From Streptomyces chattanoogensis (GTDB lineage Bacteria > Actinomycetota > Actinomycetes > Streptomycetales > Streptomycetaceae): a DNA stretch of 64,000 bases. The notes beneath the pieces were generated by a model that saw only the letters and a program-made list of their open reading frames with translations, had not been told where the DNA came from and did not search any database. The DNA is taken from assembly GCF_001294335.1 (NCBI RefSeq), contig NZ_LGKG01000002.1, positions 1-64,000 on the forward strand, in the 5' to 3' direction. Positions 1 through 8,721 of the stretch are shown here, piece by piece; within the stretch, counting starts at the first letter, position 1, and each line of letters opens with the position of its first letter. The position numbers and the translations under genes are program-made.

Positions 1-111
1 GTGACAAGGCAAGCACAGGTCTTGGCGATCGTCTCGACTACCTCCCTTGACTGAGTCCCTCGTCGAACGTCGCCACATCATGGTCGCGCCGCATGGGAGT
101 TGACCACCTCA

Positions 112-146
112 CATCAGTGTTGTCATCATTGATGACAACACTGATG
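112..146. promoter_or_regulatory. Perfect inverted repeat, probable TetR operator
   Basis: Two 16-bp arms (112-127 and 131-146) are exact reverse complements around a 3-bp centre, ATT. The repeat lies 20 bp upstream of the TetR-type start codon. A TTGACC hexamer at 100-105 could be a -35 box, which would place the -10 region inside the palindrome, as expected for autorepression. The repeat is seen directly; the operator role is inferred from its size and position. Confidence 0.75.
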
Positions 147-166
147 ATTGAGAGGGTGGGGCGAAC

Positions 167-853
167 ATGGCCGTGTGCAAGGGCCGGGCGGTGCGGTTGT
201 CGCCGGAGCTGATCGTGGAGGCGGCCGTGCGGATCGCAGCGCGGGCGGAGCCGGACGGGCTGACCGGACGGGTTCTGGGGGAGGAACTGGGGGTGGACCG
301 GTCGGCCGTGTGGCGGCATTTCGCGGACCGGGACACGCTGCTGCTGGCTGTGGGGGATCGACTGCTGACCATGGCCGTGGAGCAGGTGCCCGACGGTCTG
401 GGGCCACGGGAGGTGCTGCAGGAACTGGCCCGCTCCCTGGTGGAGGTCTTCGAGGCCCACCCGTATGTCGGTGCGGCCGTTGCGTGCCGGACCACCCGCG
501 GCCCGGGGGAGTTCGCCGCGATGGAGATGATGCTCGCGGCGCTGGAGGCGATCGGTCTGGAAGAGGGCAGTGTCGCCCGGTACCAACGGATGCTCGCCGA
601 CACCGTGTTGGCCTATGCGGGCATGCGTGCCGGGTATGCCGCGCTCCCGCAGGAGGTGCGCGCCGCTGACGAGCATGCCTGGGCCGGGGCGTACGCCACC
701 ATCTCCGCTGAGCGCTATCCCGCCATCACCGCGCACCTGCCCCACCTGGCCGCGCAGGACGACGAAGCCGTCTTCCAGACGCTGATGGAGGCGTTCTGGC
801 TGGCCGTCGACGCAACCGACCGCACCACCCCCAAGGACGACGCCGATGCCTGA
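167..853 (+). CDS. TetR/AcrR family transcriptional regulator
   Basis: A 228-aa protein with an N-terminal TetR helix-turn-helix (about residues 10-58, including GVDRSAVWRHFADRD) and a larger helical C-terminal ligand domain, the usual size for the family. The ATG at 167 follows a purine-rich stretch (GAGGGTGGGG) a few bases upstream. Its last 8 bp overlap the start of the serine hydrolase gene, so the two are translationally coupled. The perfect palindrome at 112-146 in its leader suggests that it represses both genes, with a small molecule as inducer. The ligand cannot be predicted. Confidence 0.9.
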   Translation: MAVCKGRAVRLSPELIVEAAVRIAARAEPDGLTGRVLGEELGVDRSAVWRHFADRDTLLLAVGDRLLTMAVEQVPDGLGPREVLQELARSLVEVFEAHPYVGAAVACRTTRGPGEFAAMEMMLAALEAIGLEEGSVARYQRMLADTVLAYAGMRAGYAALPQEVRAADEHAWAGAYATISAERYPAITAHLPHLAAQDDEAVFQTLMEAFWLAVDATDRTTPKDDADA

Positions 854-2183
854 CCACCACCCTGCCGTGGAAGGCGCCGACGAGGCTGTCGACACGGACC
901 GGAAAGCCAGCGGCCCCGAGCCGGCAACGGACCACGGGCCCGCTTCCGCCGCCGTTCCCGACACCCGGGTGGCCGCACCGAGCGACCGCACCATGGCCGC
1001 CTCGCGGTCTGCGAAGCCACGGGCACGGCGCGCACTACGGCGCACCCTCATCGCACTGCCGGTGGCGCTTGGCTTGCTGGTTGCCGGCTCCTACACGGCC
1101 ACCGCGCTGCTCGACATCCCCTCCCCGCCCACACTGGCCCAGCTGCTGACCACCGAGCCCTCGCGGCAGGGTGACCTGTTCGCCACCCGCACGATCCCCG
1201 CCTCGGCCGCACCGGCACCTCTGTCCGTCCACAACGAGCGGCTTCCTGCCACCGTGCCATGGAAGGGCGGGCGGATACCGACCGAGCAGTTCCTGGTCAC
1301 CACCCACACCAACGCCTTCCTCGTCCTCAGGGACGGCCGACTGACCCACGAGTGGTATCGCGACGGGGTGGGCCCCGCCACCCGCCTGTCCTCCTGGTCG
1401 GCCGCCAAATCGGTGGTGTCCCTGCTCGCCGGGCAGGCCATCGGGCAGGGCAGACTCCGGGAGAGCGACCGGCTGGTCGACATCCTGCCCCGGCTGAAGA
1501 CGGGCGGGGCCTACGACGCCATCACCGTGCGCGATCTGCTGGACATGACCTCAGGGGTGGACGTTCCGGAGAACTACAACGAGTACTACCCGCTGACCGG
1601 CACCGCCCGGATGTACCTCACCCGTGACCTGCCCGCCTTCACGCACGACCATCGCGACCTGCAGTTCCCGCCGGGCAGCCAAGGCGCCTACCGCAGCATC
1701 AACACCGAACTCCTCGGCCAGGTCCTGGCCAAGGTGCAAGGCCGACCGCTGGCCGACCTCCTGGCGGACAACATCTGGGCACCGATGGGCGCACAGGACA
1801 GCGCCACCTGGAACCTCGACCAGGACAACGGCGACGAGAAGGCGTTCTGCTGCATCAACGCCACCCCCCGCGACTACGTCAAACTCGGCCAACTCGTCCT
1901 GAACAACGGCCGCGCCCAAGGAAAACAGATCATCCCCCCGGCATGGATCAAGCGCATCGCCACCCCAGCACCCCACAAAGTCGACGGCTGGGGCTACTCC
2001 GCGCAGTGGTGGCATCCCCCCGGCGGCAACGGCAAAGACTACTCCGCCCTCGGCGTGTACGGGCAGTACATCTACGTCGACCCCGTAACCAGGACCGTCG
2101 TAGTGAAACTCAGCGACTACGGCGACCAGCAAGACGAACAGGAGACCTTCGACTCCCTGCGCGCCTTCGCCCAGTCCGGCTGA
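846..2183 (+). CDS. Membrane-anchored serine beta-lactamase-family hydrolase
   Basis: This 445-aa protein belongs to the class C beta-lactamase/esterase fold. The nucleophile motif SAAK is at residues 185-188 and a YRS motif, in the place of YxN, is at 282-284 (AYRSINTELLG), resembling the 6-aminohexanoate-dimer hydrolase (NylB) branch. Residues 1-65 are a charged, proline-rich cytoplasmic segment and about 67-88 form one membrane helix, so the catalytic domain should face outside. The start overlaps the upstream TetR gene by 8 bp, so they form one operon. The substrate (beta-lactam, ester or amide) is unknown; true beta-lactamase activity should not be assumed. Confidence 0.85.
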   Translation: MPDHHPAVEGADEAVDTDRKASGPEPATDHGPASAAVPDTRVAAPSDRTMAASRSAKPRARRALRRTLIALPVALGLLVAGSYTATALLDIPSPPTLAQLLTTEPSRQGDLFATRTIPASAAPAPLSVHNERLPATVPWKGGRIPTEQFLVTTHTNAFLVLRDGRLTHEWYRDGVGPATRLSSWSAAKSVVSLLAGQAIGQGRLRESDRLVDILPRLKTGGAYDAITVRDLLDMTSGVDVPENYNEYYPLTGTARMYLTRDLPAFTHDHRDLQFPPGSQGAYRSINTELLGQVLAKVQGRPLADLLADNIWAPMGAQDSATWNLDQDNGDEKAFCCINATPRDYVKLGQLVLNNGRAQGKQIIPPAWIKRIATPAPHKVDGWGYSAQWWHPPGGNGKDYSALGVYGQYIYVDPVTRTVVVKLSDYGDQQDEQETFDSLRAFAQSG

Positions 2184-2520
2184 CCCGTCCCTGCCTACCT
2201 GCCAGGGATACCGCACCTATCTGCGCGAGTTCTTATGCAAAGATCGGGGCGCTTGGGAGCGGAGAATCAGCTGCACGCCACCGTCGCCAAGAACGCCCGC
2301 CGGGCGAACCCGGCGCTGCCTGGCGACCTGGTGGCGACGCTGGTGACGCCGGAGGGCAGGCGGCATGCACAGCTGGAGCGGCCGCGCTGGCCGCCGACGC
2401 GGACAACGGCACCGCGTTCGCCCGCGGGCCTCGCGGCCCGACCTGTCACCTTCTCCCCTGCCCCTGCCCCTGCCTGCTGCCGCTTGGACCTGTTGCGCCT
2501 TCCTCGTTGGTCCTCGGCCG
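2184..2520. other. Gene-poor spacer between convergent genes
   Basis: About 340 bp separate the hydrolase from the convergent XRE gene. The stretch includes a C/T-rich run near 2450-2475 with short CCCCTG repeats. A plus-strand frame around 2262-2400 reads smoothly but has no start, ribosome site or recognisable family. No gene is called. Confidence 0.5.
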
Positions 2521-3969
2521 TCAGGCGCTCGTCGCAGCTCCGCGTGCGTCGATCGTCAGCGGCAAGGAGCAGACTCGCTCGTGGAGATCGGCGCCCCCGG
2601 CCACCGGGGTGGCAGCCAAAGCGGCGTCCAGGCGGGCCAGTCGGACTCGGGCGGTTGAGCGCAGCCGGGCAGGCGGGATGCGGTCCAGCACGTCCAGGGC
2701 GCGTTGTGCGGCATCAGCCAGTTGTCGGGCGGCCTCGGCCTGGGCGAGGACCAGGGTGGCAGCTGCCCATCCCGGGGTTCCCTCCGCGGCCCTGCCTGCG
2801 GAGGCTTCCGCCTGGGTGACAGCTTGGTCGGCGCGGTCGAGGGCGAGGTGGGCTTCGGCTTCGTGGAGGGCGTATTCGGCGGCGTCGAAGCCGAAGCGGC
2901 CCGGTGCCCAGCCCACCGCGTCGGCTTCCAGCTCCTGGGCTGCGTCCGCGAGGGCGGTATCGGCCTCCTGTGCGCGGTTTTGTGCGGCCAGGGCCGGCAG
3001 CTGTGCCCAGGCGTACAGTTGGGCGCGGGCCAGGCCGGCCGGCGCATGTTCCAGCCCGCGTTCGGCGTGCGTGAGGGCGAGGGCGAGCTGTCCTGTGGCG
3101 CGGGCCACCATGCTCTGGGCGCCGCAGGACCAGGCTGTGAGCCGGGCGTCTCCGGTGCGGGTGCCGTAGGTGAAGGCGGTTGCCAGGTGGGCGCGGGCGC
3201 CGGTGGGATCGTCCAGGTGGAAGGCAAGGTTGCCCAGCAGGGCGGAGAGCCAGCCGACGCTGCGTCGCAACTCAGCCGCAACCGGCTCCGGAGCGAGGTG
3301 TGTAGTGAGGGTGTCGGCCAGCAGGCCGCGGGCCGTGCGCACCTCGCCGAAAAGGGTGTGGGATGGGTGCCTGCTGCAGTTGAGGGCATAGTGCTCGACG
3401 GCAGCCTCGGCCAGTTCGGCGACGGCGCTGTTGCCGGCAGGGTCGGCGAGCAGGGCGAGGTGGAGGGATTCACGGACGGCCGGCAGACCGGCGGAGGTGG
3501 TCATCACCACCACCCTTTCCTTCGCGGGTTCCTCGCACGCTTCGACGTCGATCCGACCGTATCGGATCGTCGCTGCTAACCCGAGATGGTCGAAGGGATC
3601 ATCACCGGAGCGGTTGAGGCCGAGCTGGAGGGGGCGGGCGCCGTAGGCGCGGCAAAGCATGGCGGTGTACTCAGTCCCGGGCCATTCACGCGGATCGTGC
3701 TCCCAGCGGCACAGCATCGACTGGGAGAGGCCGGGTGCCAGGAGGCCGTCGCGGCGGTAGAGGTCGGCGATCTGGGCGATGGTCTGGGCTCTGGACCAGC
3801 CCAGTGCCAGGCGCCAGGCTTCCAGGGCGGTGACTTCGGGCAGGGCGTTGCGGATCGCGGTCACGGTCCGCTCGGTGCTGTTGTGCTGGCGTTGGCAGCG
3901 CATGCGGATCTGCGCAGCCTCTTTGACGATCATGGCGCGGTGTGAGCGGGTGATCGTGGCCATGCGCAT
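2521..3969 (-). CDS. XRE-type regulator with TPR-like C-terminal repeats
   Basis: A 482-aa protein. A Cro/CI-like helix-turn-helix covers about residues 48-110 (LALGWSRAQTIAQIADLYR, then LSQSMLCRWEHD). The rest is alanine-rich helical repeats typical of the large Streptomyces XRE/TPR regulators. It is divergent from the JmjC cupin gene with about 190 bp between them, which suggests it controls that gene. Nothing in the sequence identifies its ligand. An N-terminal extension of about 40 residues precedes the HTH, so the start could lie further in. Confidence 0.85.
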   Translation of the reverse strand: MRMATITRSHRAMIVKEAAQIRMRCQRQHNSTERTVTAIRNALPEVTALEAWRLALGWSRAQTIAQIADLYRRDGLLAPGLSQSMLCRWEHDPREWPGTEYTAMLCRAYGARPLQLGLNRSGDDPFDHLGLAATIRYGRIDVEACEEPAKERVVVMTTSAGLPAVRESLHLALLADPAGNSAVAELAEAAVEHYALNCSRHPSHTLFGEVRTARGLLADTLTTHLAPEPVAAELRRSVGWLSALLGNLAFHLDDPTGARAHLATAFTYGTRTGDARLTAWSCGAQSMVARATGQLALALTHAERGLEHAPAGLARAQLYAWAQLPALAAQNRAQEADTALADAAQELEADAVGWAPGRFGFDAAEYALHEAEAHLALDRADQAVTQAEASAGRAAEGTPGWAAATLVLAQAEAARQLADAAQRALDVLDRIPPARLRSTARVRLARLDAALAATPVAGGADLHERVCSLPLTIDARGAATSA

Positions 3970-4156
3970 CCCCCGGCAGTGGAGCGGTCAGCCCGCTTCA
4001 CGGTAGCCGAGCTGAGTGCGGTCAGGCAGGGTGCCGCATTGCGGATGCCTCGCAATGTCTGGCTATGTGGCGGGCAATGAACTGCTGTCAGGTGGCGCGG
4101 GACGCTGTGGTGCAGCCGGCCGGAGTGCCGGGAAGATCTCCTTGTTGGAGGCAGTG

Positions 4157-5290
4157 ATGCCGCAGCACAGCACTTCATCCACCGGAGCCGGGAGCGGTCT
4201 GGTCCGCGCGCGTCGGCAGATCCAGGCCGCCCGTGCCCGGGGCGCGACGCCCTCCGACGGCGGCGGCACTGGTCGCTCGGACGGCATGCTGCCGCAGCAC
4301 CGCTATGCCGTGCCCGTCACCACCCGTCGGCACACCGTCTGGCAGCGCACCCACCCCGTCGAGCTGCACCAGCGACTGGCTGAAGGGGCCTCCTTGGTGC
4401 TCGATGCGGTCGACGAACTGCATGAACCGGTCGCCGACCTCGCCCAGCAGCTGGAGAGCTGGCTGCGTACTCACGTCCAGGTCAATGCCTATGCTTCCTG
4501 GACTGCCCGGGAAGGGTTCGGCACCCACTGGGACGATCACGACGTCTTCGTCGTCCAGGTCGAGGGCGCCAAACGCTGGCGGCTGTACGGTCCCACCCGC
4601 CGCGCGCCGATGCACCGCGACCTTGCCCAGCCCGAGCCCCCGCCGAAGCGGCCGGTCGCCGAGCTAGTGCTGGCGCCGGGGGACGTGCTGTATGTGCCGC
4701 GCGGCTGGTGGCACGCGGTCACCGCCGACCAAGGCGCCCCCTCCCTGCATCTGACCTGCGGCCTGACTCCGCATACCGGAGCCGACCTGATCAGCTGGCT
4801 CTCGGAGACCCTGCGTGGCAGCGAACTGGTGTGCGGCGACGTGCCCTTGCATGCCGGCGCCGAGGCCCAGGCGGTCTACGTGCAGGCGGTGCGCAGGCAT
4901 CTCGTCGCTGCTTTGGAGGAGCCAGGGCTGTTGGCGCGGTTCGCGGCTGCCCGGGACGGTGAGGATCTCGGCCGGCTCCGCCCGGCCCTCCCCCACCTCG
5001 CCGGCGTTCCTGCTGATCCGGAGCCGGCTGTGCGGCTGACCACCGGCCGGGCCCGGCTGACCGATGCCGTCGGCTACCACGGGGAGCGGCTCGCCCGCTT
5101 CATGGCGGCGGGTCAGGAGATCGACTTTGATCCGGCGGTCGCCCCGTTGCTGTGCCGGCTGTTGGAGGGCGGCTGGGTGCCGCTCGCCGAGCTCGCGGCG
5201 CTGGCGGGCCTGACGGTCGCGGAGGCGGCGGCGGTGGCCGGGGAGCTGGTGGCAGCCCAGGCCGCGACGGTCCGGGCGGGCCGGAGGTGA
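4157..5290 (+). CDS. JmjC/cupin-type Fe(II)-dependent oxygenase, N-terminus abnormal
   Basis: The 377-aa protein contains a JmjC cupin core: an HxD iron pair in FGTHWDDHD (about 120-128), the distal His in YVPRGWWHAV (about 190), and the C-terminal winged-helix-like tail seen in RoxA/LanJ-type JmjC enzymes. Such enzymes hydroxylate peptides or ribosomal proteins using 2-oxoglutarate. The ATG at 4157 has a GGAGG six bases upstream. The first roughly 45 residues do not look like the usual N-terminus of the family, so the 5' end may have been replaced and activity is uncertain. The stop overlaps a GTG (GTGA) that starts the decayed aldo/keto reductase. Confidence 0.75.
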   Translation: MPQHSTSSTGAGSGLVRARRQIQAARARGATPSDGGGTGRSDGMLPQHRYAVPVTTRRHTVWQRTHPVELHQRLAEGASLVLDAVDELHEPVADLAQQLESWLRTHVQVNAYASWTAREGFGTHWDDHDVFVVQVEGAKRWRLYGPTRRAPMHRDLAQPEPPPKRPVAELVLAPGDVLYVPRGWWHAVTADQGAPSLHLTCGLTPHTGADLISWLSETLRGSELVCGDVPLHAGAEAQAVYVQAVRRHLVAALEEPGLLARFAAARDGEDLGRLRPALPHLAGVPADPEPAVRLTTGRARLTDAVGYHGERLARFMAAGQEIDFDPAVAPLLCRLLEGGWVPLAELAALAGLTVAEAAAVAGELVAAQAATVRAGRR

Positions 5291-5915
5291 ACGCGTCCTT
5301 GGCGCGGGGAACCTACCGGCTGCGGGAGGTGGCCGCCGGGATCCTTGACGTCGAGGCCGCCGAGCGCGGGCACAGCCTGGCGGCCGGGTATGTGCGCTGG
5401 CAGGTCGAGCGCAACCGGGCCACGCTCGGCAGGTCCTGCTTGGACACCGTCTTCCTGCACAATCCGGAGCGCATCGGTGACCGGGCGGTGCTGCCGTTCG
5501 TGCTGCGGGAGGCGTTCGCGGTGTTGGAGGAGGCCGTCGCGGCCGGGCAGGTGAGAACGTATGGCGTCGCCACGTGGTCCGGCTTCACCGACCGCTTCTT
5601 CACCATCCCTCAGCTGGATCGGCTGGCTTCCGAGGCAGTCGGCGGCCGCGAACACCACCTGCGAGTAGTGCAGTTGCCGGTGAGCGTGGTTCAGGCCGAG
5701 CCACTGGAGCAGGCCCTTACTGGCCATGGTCCGATCGCTGCGGCGGCTGAGCGGGACTGGGAAGTCTTCGCCTCCGCGCCGTTGCATGGTGGGAGCTGAT
5801 CCAGGCCGCCACGGCGGAACTCGCGGCGCTGCTGCGGCCTGGCCTGTCCCCCGCGCAGGCCTGTCTGCTGGCTGCCGTGTCCTGCCCGGGGGTGATGCGC
5901 TTGCGGCAGTCCTGA
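5287..5915 (+). pseudogene. Aldo/keto reductase remnant, truncated and frameshifted
   Basis: The frame opening at GTG 5287 carries recognisable aldo/keto reductase segments (LDTVFLHNPER, GQVRTYGVATWSGF) but lacks the N-terminal barrel strands with the catalytic Asp and Tyr. It ends at TGA 5797. Moving one base resumes the family sequence (GELIQAATAELAALLRPGL) to TGA 5913, after which the C-terminus is missing. It therefore has both ends lost and one frameshift near 5790. The GTGA overlap with the cupin gene indicates that they once formed an operon. Confidence 0.8.
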
Positions 5916-5925
5916 ACACAGGCAA

Positions 5926-6226
5926 TCCAGTTCATGTCGCGCTGCGAAAGCAAGTACCGCACCTCAGCGTGCGAGCGCGCTGCGCATGCGGGTACGGGAC
6001 CGCCTACTTCGCACTCGACACGAGCAAGGTGAATCCGGCGCCCACCGGACCCAGCGCTGTCGTGGCGGCCGAAGCGCAGCTCGTCACCGAGGCTGGCGAG
6101 TACCCCGGTGAAGTCCTGGTTTTCACACAGGGCGGCTATCTGTCGTGGTGGGAAGTCTGCTCATGGGGCGACAACATCGAGGTGACACTGGCCGCCGCGC
6201 GTCGTTGGCTGCAGCCACGCTCTTGA
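5926..6226 (+). pseudogene. C-terminal fragment of a small conserved Streptomyces protein
   Basis: An open frame of about 100 aa contains a Cys motif (RCACGYGTAYF) followed by acidic and hydrophobic segments (YPGEVLVFTQGGYLSWWEV) and ends at 6226. It appears to be the conserved C-terminal part of a short uncharacterised protein whose 5' end was lost at the junction with the aldo/keto reductase remnant. A GTG at 5969 is the only plausible internal start and has no good ribosome site. Function unknown. Confidence 0.5.
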
Positions 6227-6629
6227 TCCCGATCGGCCGGCGCCCGACCCGACCGACATCACGAGTTCAAGTTCAGTAGCTCTGCGCTCATAGTGCCCGG
6301 CCCTGCGGTTGATGGCCTCGGCCACGACCGTCGCGCGGTCAGGCCGACTCCTGCGTCAACTCCTCTATCCGAGCAGGCAGTTCAGCAACCGGTTCCGGGC
6401 AGGGCCATGGGCAGGCGAGGTCCTGGACCGCCGGTCGGCCGTCCGGTCGAACCCACGACCGGCGAACGCCGTCTTTCGCCCTCCCTGTCCGATCCGCTGT
6501 CAGTTCCTCTGCACTTTGAGTCAACTTGGCAGCCTGTGAGTCCCGATTACCGGCAGAGAGGTTGTCGTGTTCGCGGCGAAGTCGTTTACTGCGGGCAGCA
6601 GTTGAGACTCAAGGAGGCGCACCAGTCTC
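6227..6629. other. Spacer upstream of the snapalysin-like gene
   Basis: About 400 bp with no convincing gene. The open frames here lack ribosome sites and family resemblance. Immediately before the protease start is AAGGAGGCGC, a strong ribosome-binding site. The divergent LysR-type activator gene that often accompanies snapalysin genes is absent. Confidence 0.5.
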
Positions 6630-7220
6630 ATGATCAAGAGGATAGTCGCCCTGACGGCACTTGTCCCGGCCATGCTGGGCCCTACGGTCGGCATCGCTTC
6701 GGCGCACTCCGCGCCGCCCGCGACCGCGGCTGTGGTCACCCTGACCTACGACGCGAGCGGCGCCGGTCAGTGGGCGGGCCCGATCAAGCAGGCCGTGAAG
6801 AACTGGAACGACGCGGTGCACAACGTGCGACTGGTGCCGTCGAGCACTCCCGGCTCGGCCGACTACGTCTACGAGGCGACCAGCGGCTGGCCGCAGGCCA
6901 CGTTGGGGCCGATCTTCCCCGGCGGCAACGGTGACGTGCAGCTGGGCCGGCAAGCGGTGGACGAGGGCTACGACGCGACCCGGATCGCGGCGCACGAAAC
7001 CGGGCACATCCTTGGGCTGCCCGACCACTACAGCGGCCCGTGCTCGGAGCTCATGTCCGGCCACGGCCCCGGCACGTCCTGCACGAACGCCAAGCCGGAT
7101 GCGGCCGAGGTGGCGCAGGTCGAGAAGAACTACTCCGCCGGCACTCCGGCGATGCGCCCGCAGCACCACCAGGTGGTGATCGACATCTGGTCCGGCCGGG
7201 TACCCACCGCCTCGCGCTGA
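6630..7220 (+). CDS. Snapalysin-like secreted zinc metalloprotease (M7)
   Basis: A 196-aa secreted protease. Residues 1-25 are a signal peptide (MIKRIVALTALVPAMLG... ending near IASAHS). The zinc motif is HETGHILGLPDH at 122-133: His122, His126 and Asp132 as the third ligand, with Glu123 as the base, which is the M7 signature HExxHxxGxxD. Cys138 and Cys151 could form the family disulfide. Length is typical for the small neutral proteases of Streptomyces. AAGGAGG precedes the ATG. It should digest extracellular protein with preference near aromatic residues, as known for the family. It stands alone, without its usual LysR neighbour. Confidence 0.92.
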   Translation: MIKRIVALTALVPAMLGPTVGIASAHSAPPATAAVVTLTYDASGAGQWAGPIKQAVKNWNDAVHNVRLVPSSTPGSADYVYEATSGWPQATLGPIFPGGNGDVQLGRQAVDEGYDATRIAAHETGHILGLPDHYSGPCSELMSGHGPGTSCTNAKPDAAEVAQVEKNYSAGTPAMRPQHHQVVIDIWSGRVPTASR

Positions 7221-7259
7221 ACGGCCAGCGGCACGCCTGTAGCGGGCCGGTCAGCTGCG

Positions 7260-7396
7260 GCAGAGGGGTTCGCTCTCTGGAGCTCGGGCGCCGTCGAAGA
7301 TCATGTCAACCGGATCGAGATGGCCAAGCGTCAGACGTGATGTTCGGTCGAGCCGGGTCCGTCCTCCTGCGCAAGCGAGTCCTGCTGGCACCATGA
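7260..7396 (+). mobile_element. ISL3-family transposase C-terminal remnant
   Basis: Two frames together read the conserved C-terminus of an ISL3 transposase: LWSSGAVEDHVNRIEMAKRQ, then after an indel MFGRAGSVLLRKRVLLAP with a stop at 7394-7396. The same segment occurs intact at about 63776-63890 (NSGIVEGHVNRIKMIKRQ). The catalytic Glu region is present but everything upstream is gone. No terminal repeat was recognised. Confidence 0.8.
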
Positions 7397-7409
7397 AGGG
7401 GATGTCTGT

Positions 7410-7927
7410 TCATAAGTCGATCCGGACCGGCCCAGCTTGAACACCGTAGGTGATCAGTGCCGTCAAAGGAGTCGCGAGGTCGCGCGGGGAGAACAGGTCG
7501 GAACCGGCGTGAGAAGCGATCTCGCGTGGATGCCACCACTTCAAGATCACTGATGTTCCGCGGCGAGCTGGTCGTCGGACAGGGTCCCGCACGGCTTGAA
7601 TTCGGCGATGTGTACGAGGAAGTATTCGTTGATGACGCTGTCGTAGCCCTTGGCATGTCCAGGAGCCACGACTTCCTGGTGCCAGACGGGCGGTGGGTCG
7701 GTCGGGGCGGCAAGGCCGCCCTCTTCCTGCAGCTCGCGGCTCAGCGCGGCAAGCGGCGTCTCGCCCGGCGAGATCCCTCCACCGGGAGCTGCCCACACCA
7801 CCGTTCCTGTCGGCTCTGAATCGCGAACCGGCAGAGAAGGATTCGCTGCCGAGCAACGGCCCGGTGACTTCCCCCCAGTTGATGCCTGCCCGCTGGAATC
7901 TGTCGTCCGAAGTCCGCCTTCGCGCAT
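7410..7927 (-). pseudogene. Nudix hydrolase, frameshifted
   Basis: The minus strand encodes a perfect Nudix box (G-x5-E-x7-REL-x-EE-x-G-L within PGGGISPGETPLAALSRELQ and the residues that follow). The frame closes at LAAEHQ near 7547, whereas the family sequence continues in another frame (KWWHPREIASHAGSDLFSP...) to 7410, so one base has been lost. The N-terminal strand (QRILLCRF) also lies in a third frame. At least two frameshifts make this inactive. The original enzyme would have hydrolysed a nucleoside-diphosphate-linked compound. Confidence 0.75.
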
Positions 7928-8115
7928 GTGGGCTGCGCCGGCACATCAGCACACCTTTAACGTACGTGCAGCCCCGCCGGTGGCCCAGGAGCGCCTCTGC
8001 CCGCCACGGTGGCGGAGGGAGGCTGTCAGCCCCGTTTTCGGACAGGAGATGCTTGCCCCACGCCTCCAAGGCGGGCGTAGGTTGGACCGCGTTGATCATC
8101 TATCCGGGGGATAAC

Positions 8116-8545
8116 GTGGCGGGACGGGATCTGCGGGCGCTGTTCAGCACCAATGACCGTGACCTGACGGCTGCGGAGATCTTCACCAACCGGCATGCGC
8201 AGTGGGGGCTGGTCGCTGCCGTGCTCGCCGCGCACATGCGGCACACCGCCGACTCGGCCTTCGACGCCGAAGATCTTGGGGTGCCCCGCAACAACGTGCT
8301 CGTCTTCCACGGGGCGGGCGGCGTCGGGAGGTCGACGCTGTCCCGCAAGCTCGAAGCGACGCTGGCCGGCGCCGAGGACCGGCAGGCCCAGTGGGGCGAG
8401 CCGGTTTGGCCCTCAGGGCGCCTGCTGCCGGTACGGATCGATCTTGCCCGCTCGGCGGGAACCGACTTCGAACGCGTCGTCCTCAGCATCGGGGCCGCGC
8501 TCACCGAAATCGGCTTCCGTGATGGCGACGACGTTTGTGTGGCAC
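8116..8545 (+). pseudogene. N-terminal fragment of a P-loop NTPase
   Basis: From GTG 8116, after CCGGGGGATAAC, the frame reads an N-terminal P-loop domain with Walker A-like GAGGVGRSTL, in which the invariant Lys is replaced by Arg. Recognisable sequence stops after ALTEIGF near 8520 and runs into unrelated DNA, although the frame stays open to 9387. The family is a larger NTPase with a helical C-terminal part that is missing here. The Lys-to-Arg change and truncation both argue for loss of function. Confidence 0.65.
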
Positions 8546-8705
8546 AGGACGGCGTCCGGGTACGGGACCGGGCCGAGTTCAGTGGGGATCGTTCCGTTGC
8601 CGTGCAGGCGGATGGGTGCGTTGGCGATGGCGAGCCAGCGGTCGGCTTCGTGGGTGAGGAGGGGCCGAAGCGGAAGGACCTCGACAAGGCCAGGTGGGCG
8701 CCGTC
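8545..8705 (-). pseudogene. Unidentified protein-coding fragment
   Basis: A start-less minus-strand frame reads smoothly (LPLRPLLTHEADRWLAIAN, then LHGNGTIPTELGPVPYPDAV) and looks like genuine protein rather than a shadow frame. It has no start, no ribosome site and no family that I recognise. It lies between the NTPase fragment and the isochorismatase-like gene. Confidence 0.35.
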
Positions 8706-8721
8706 GAAGGTGGGCATGAGG

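Noticed and set aside
846..2183. True beta-lactamase resistance gene
   Set aside because: The SxxK and YxS motifs also occur in NylB-like hydrolases and esterases, and the membrane-anchored form is not typical of dedicated beta-lactamases.
6293..6934. Plus-strand frame overlapping the snapalysin-like gene
   Set aside because: It overlaps the protease in another frame, lacks a ribosome site and has shadow-like composition.
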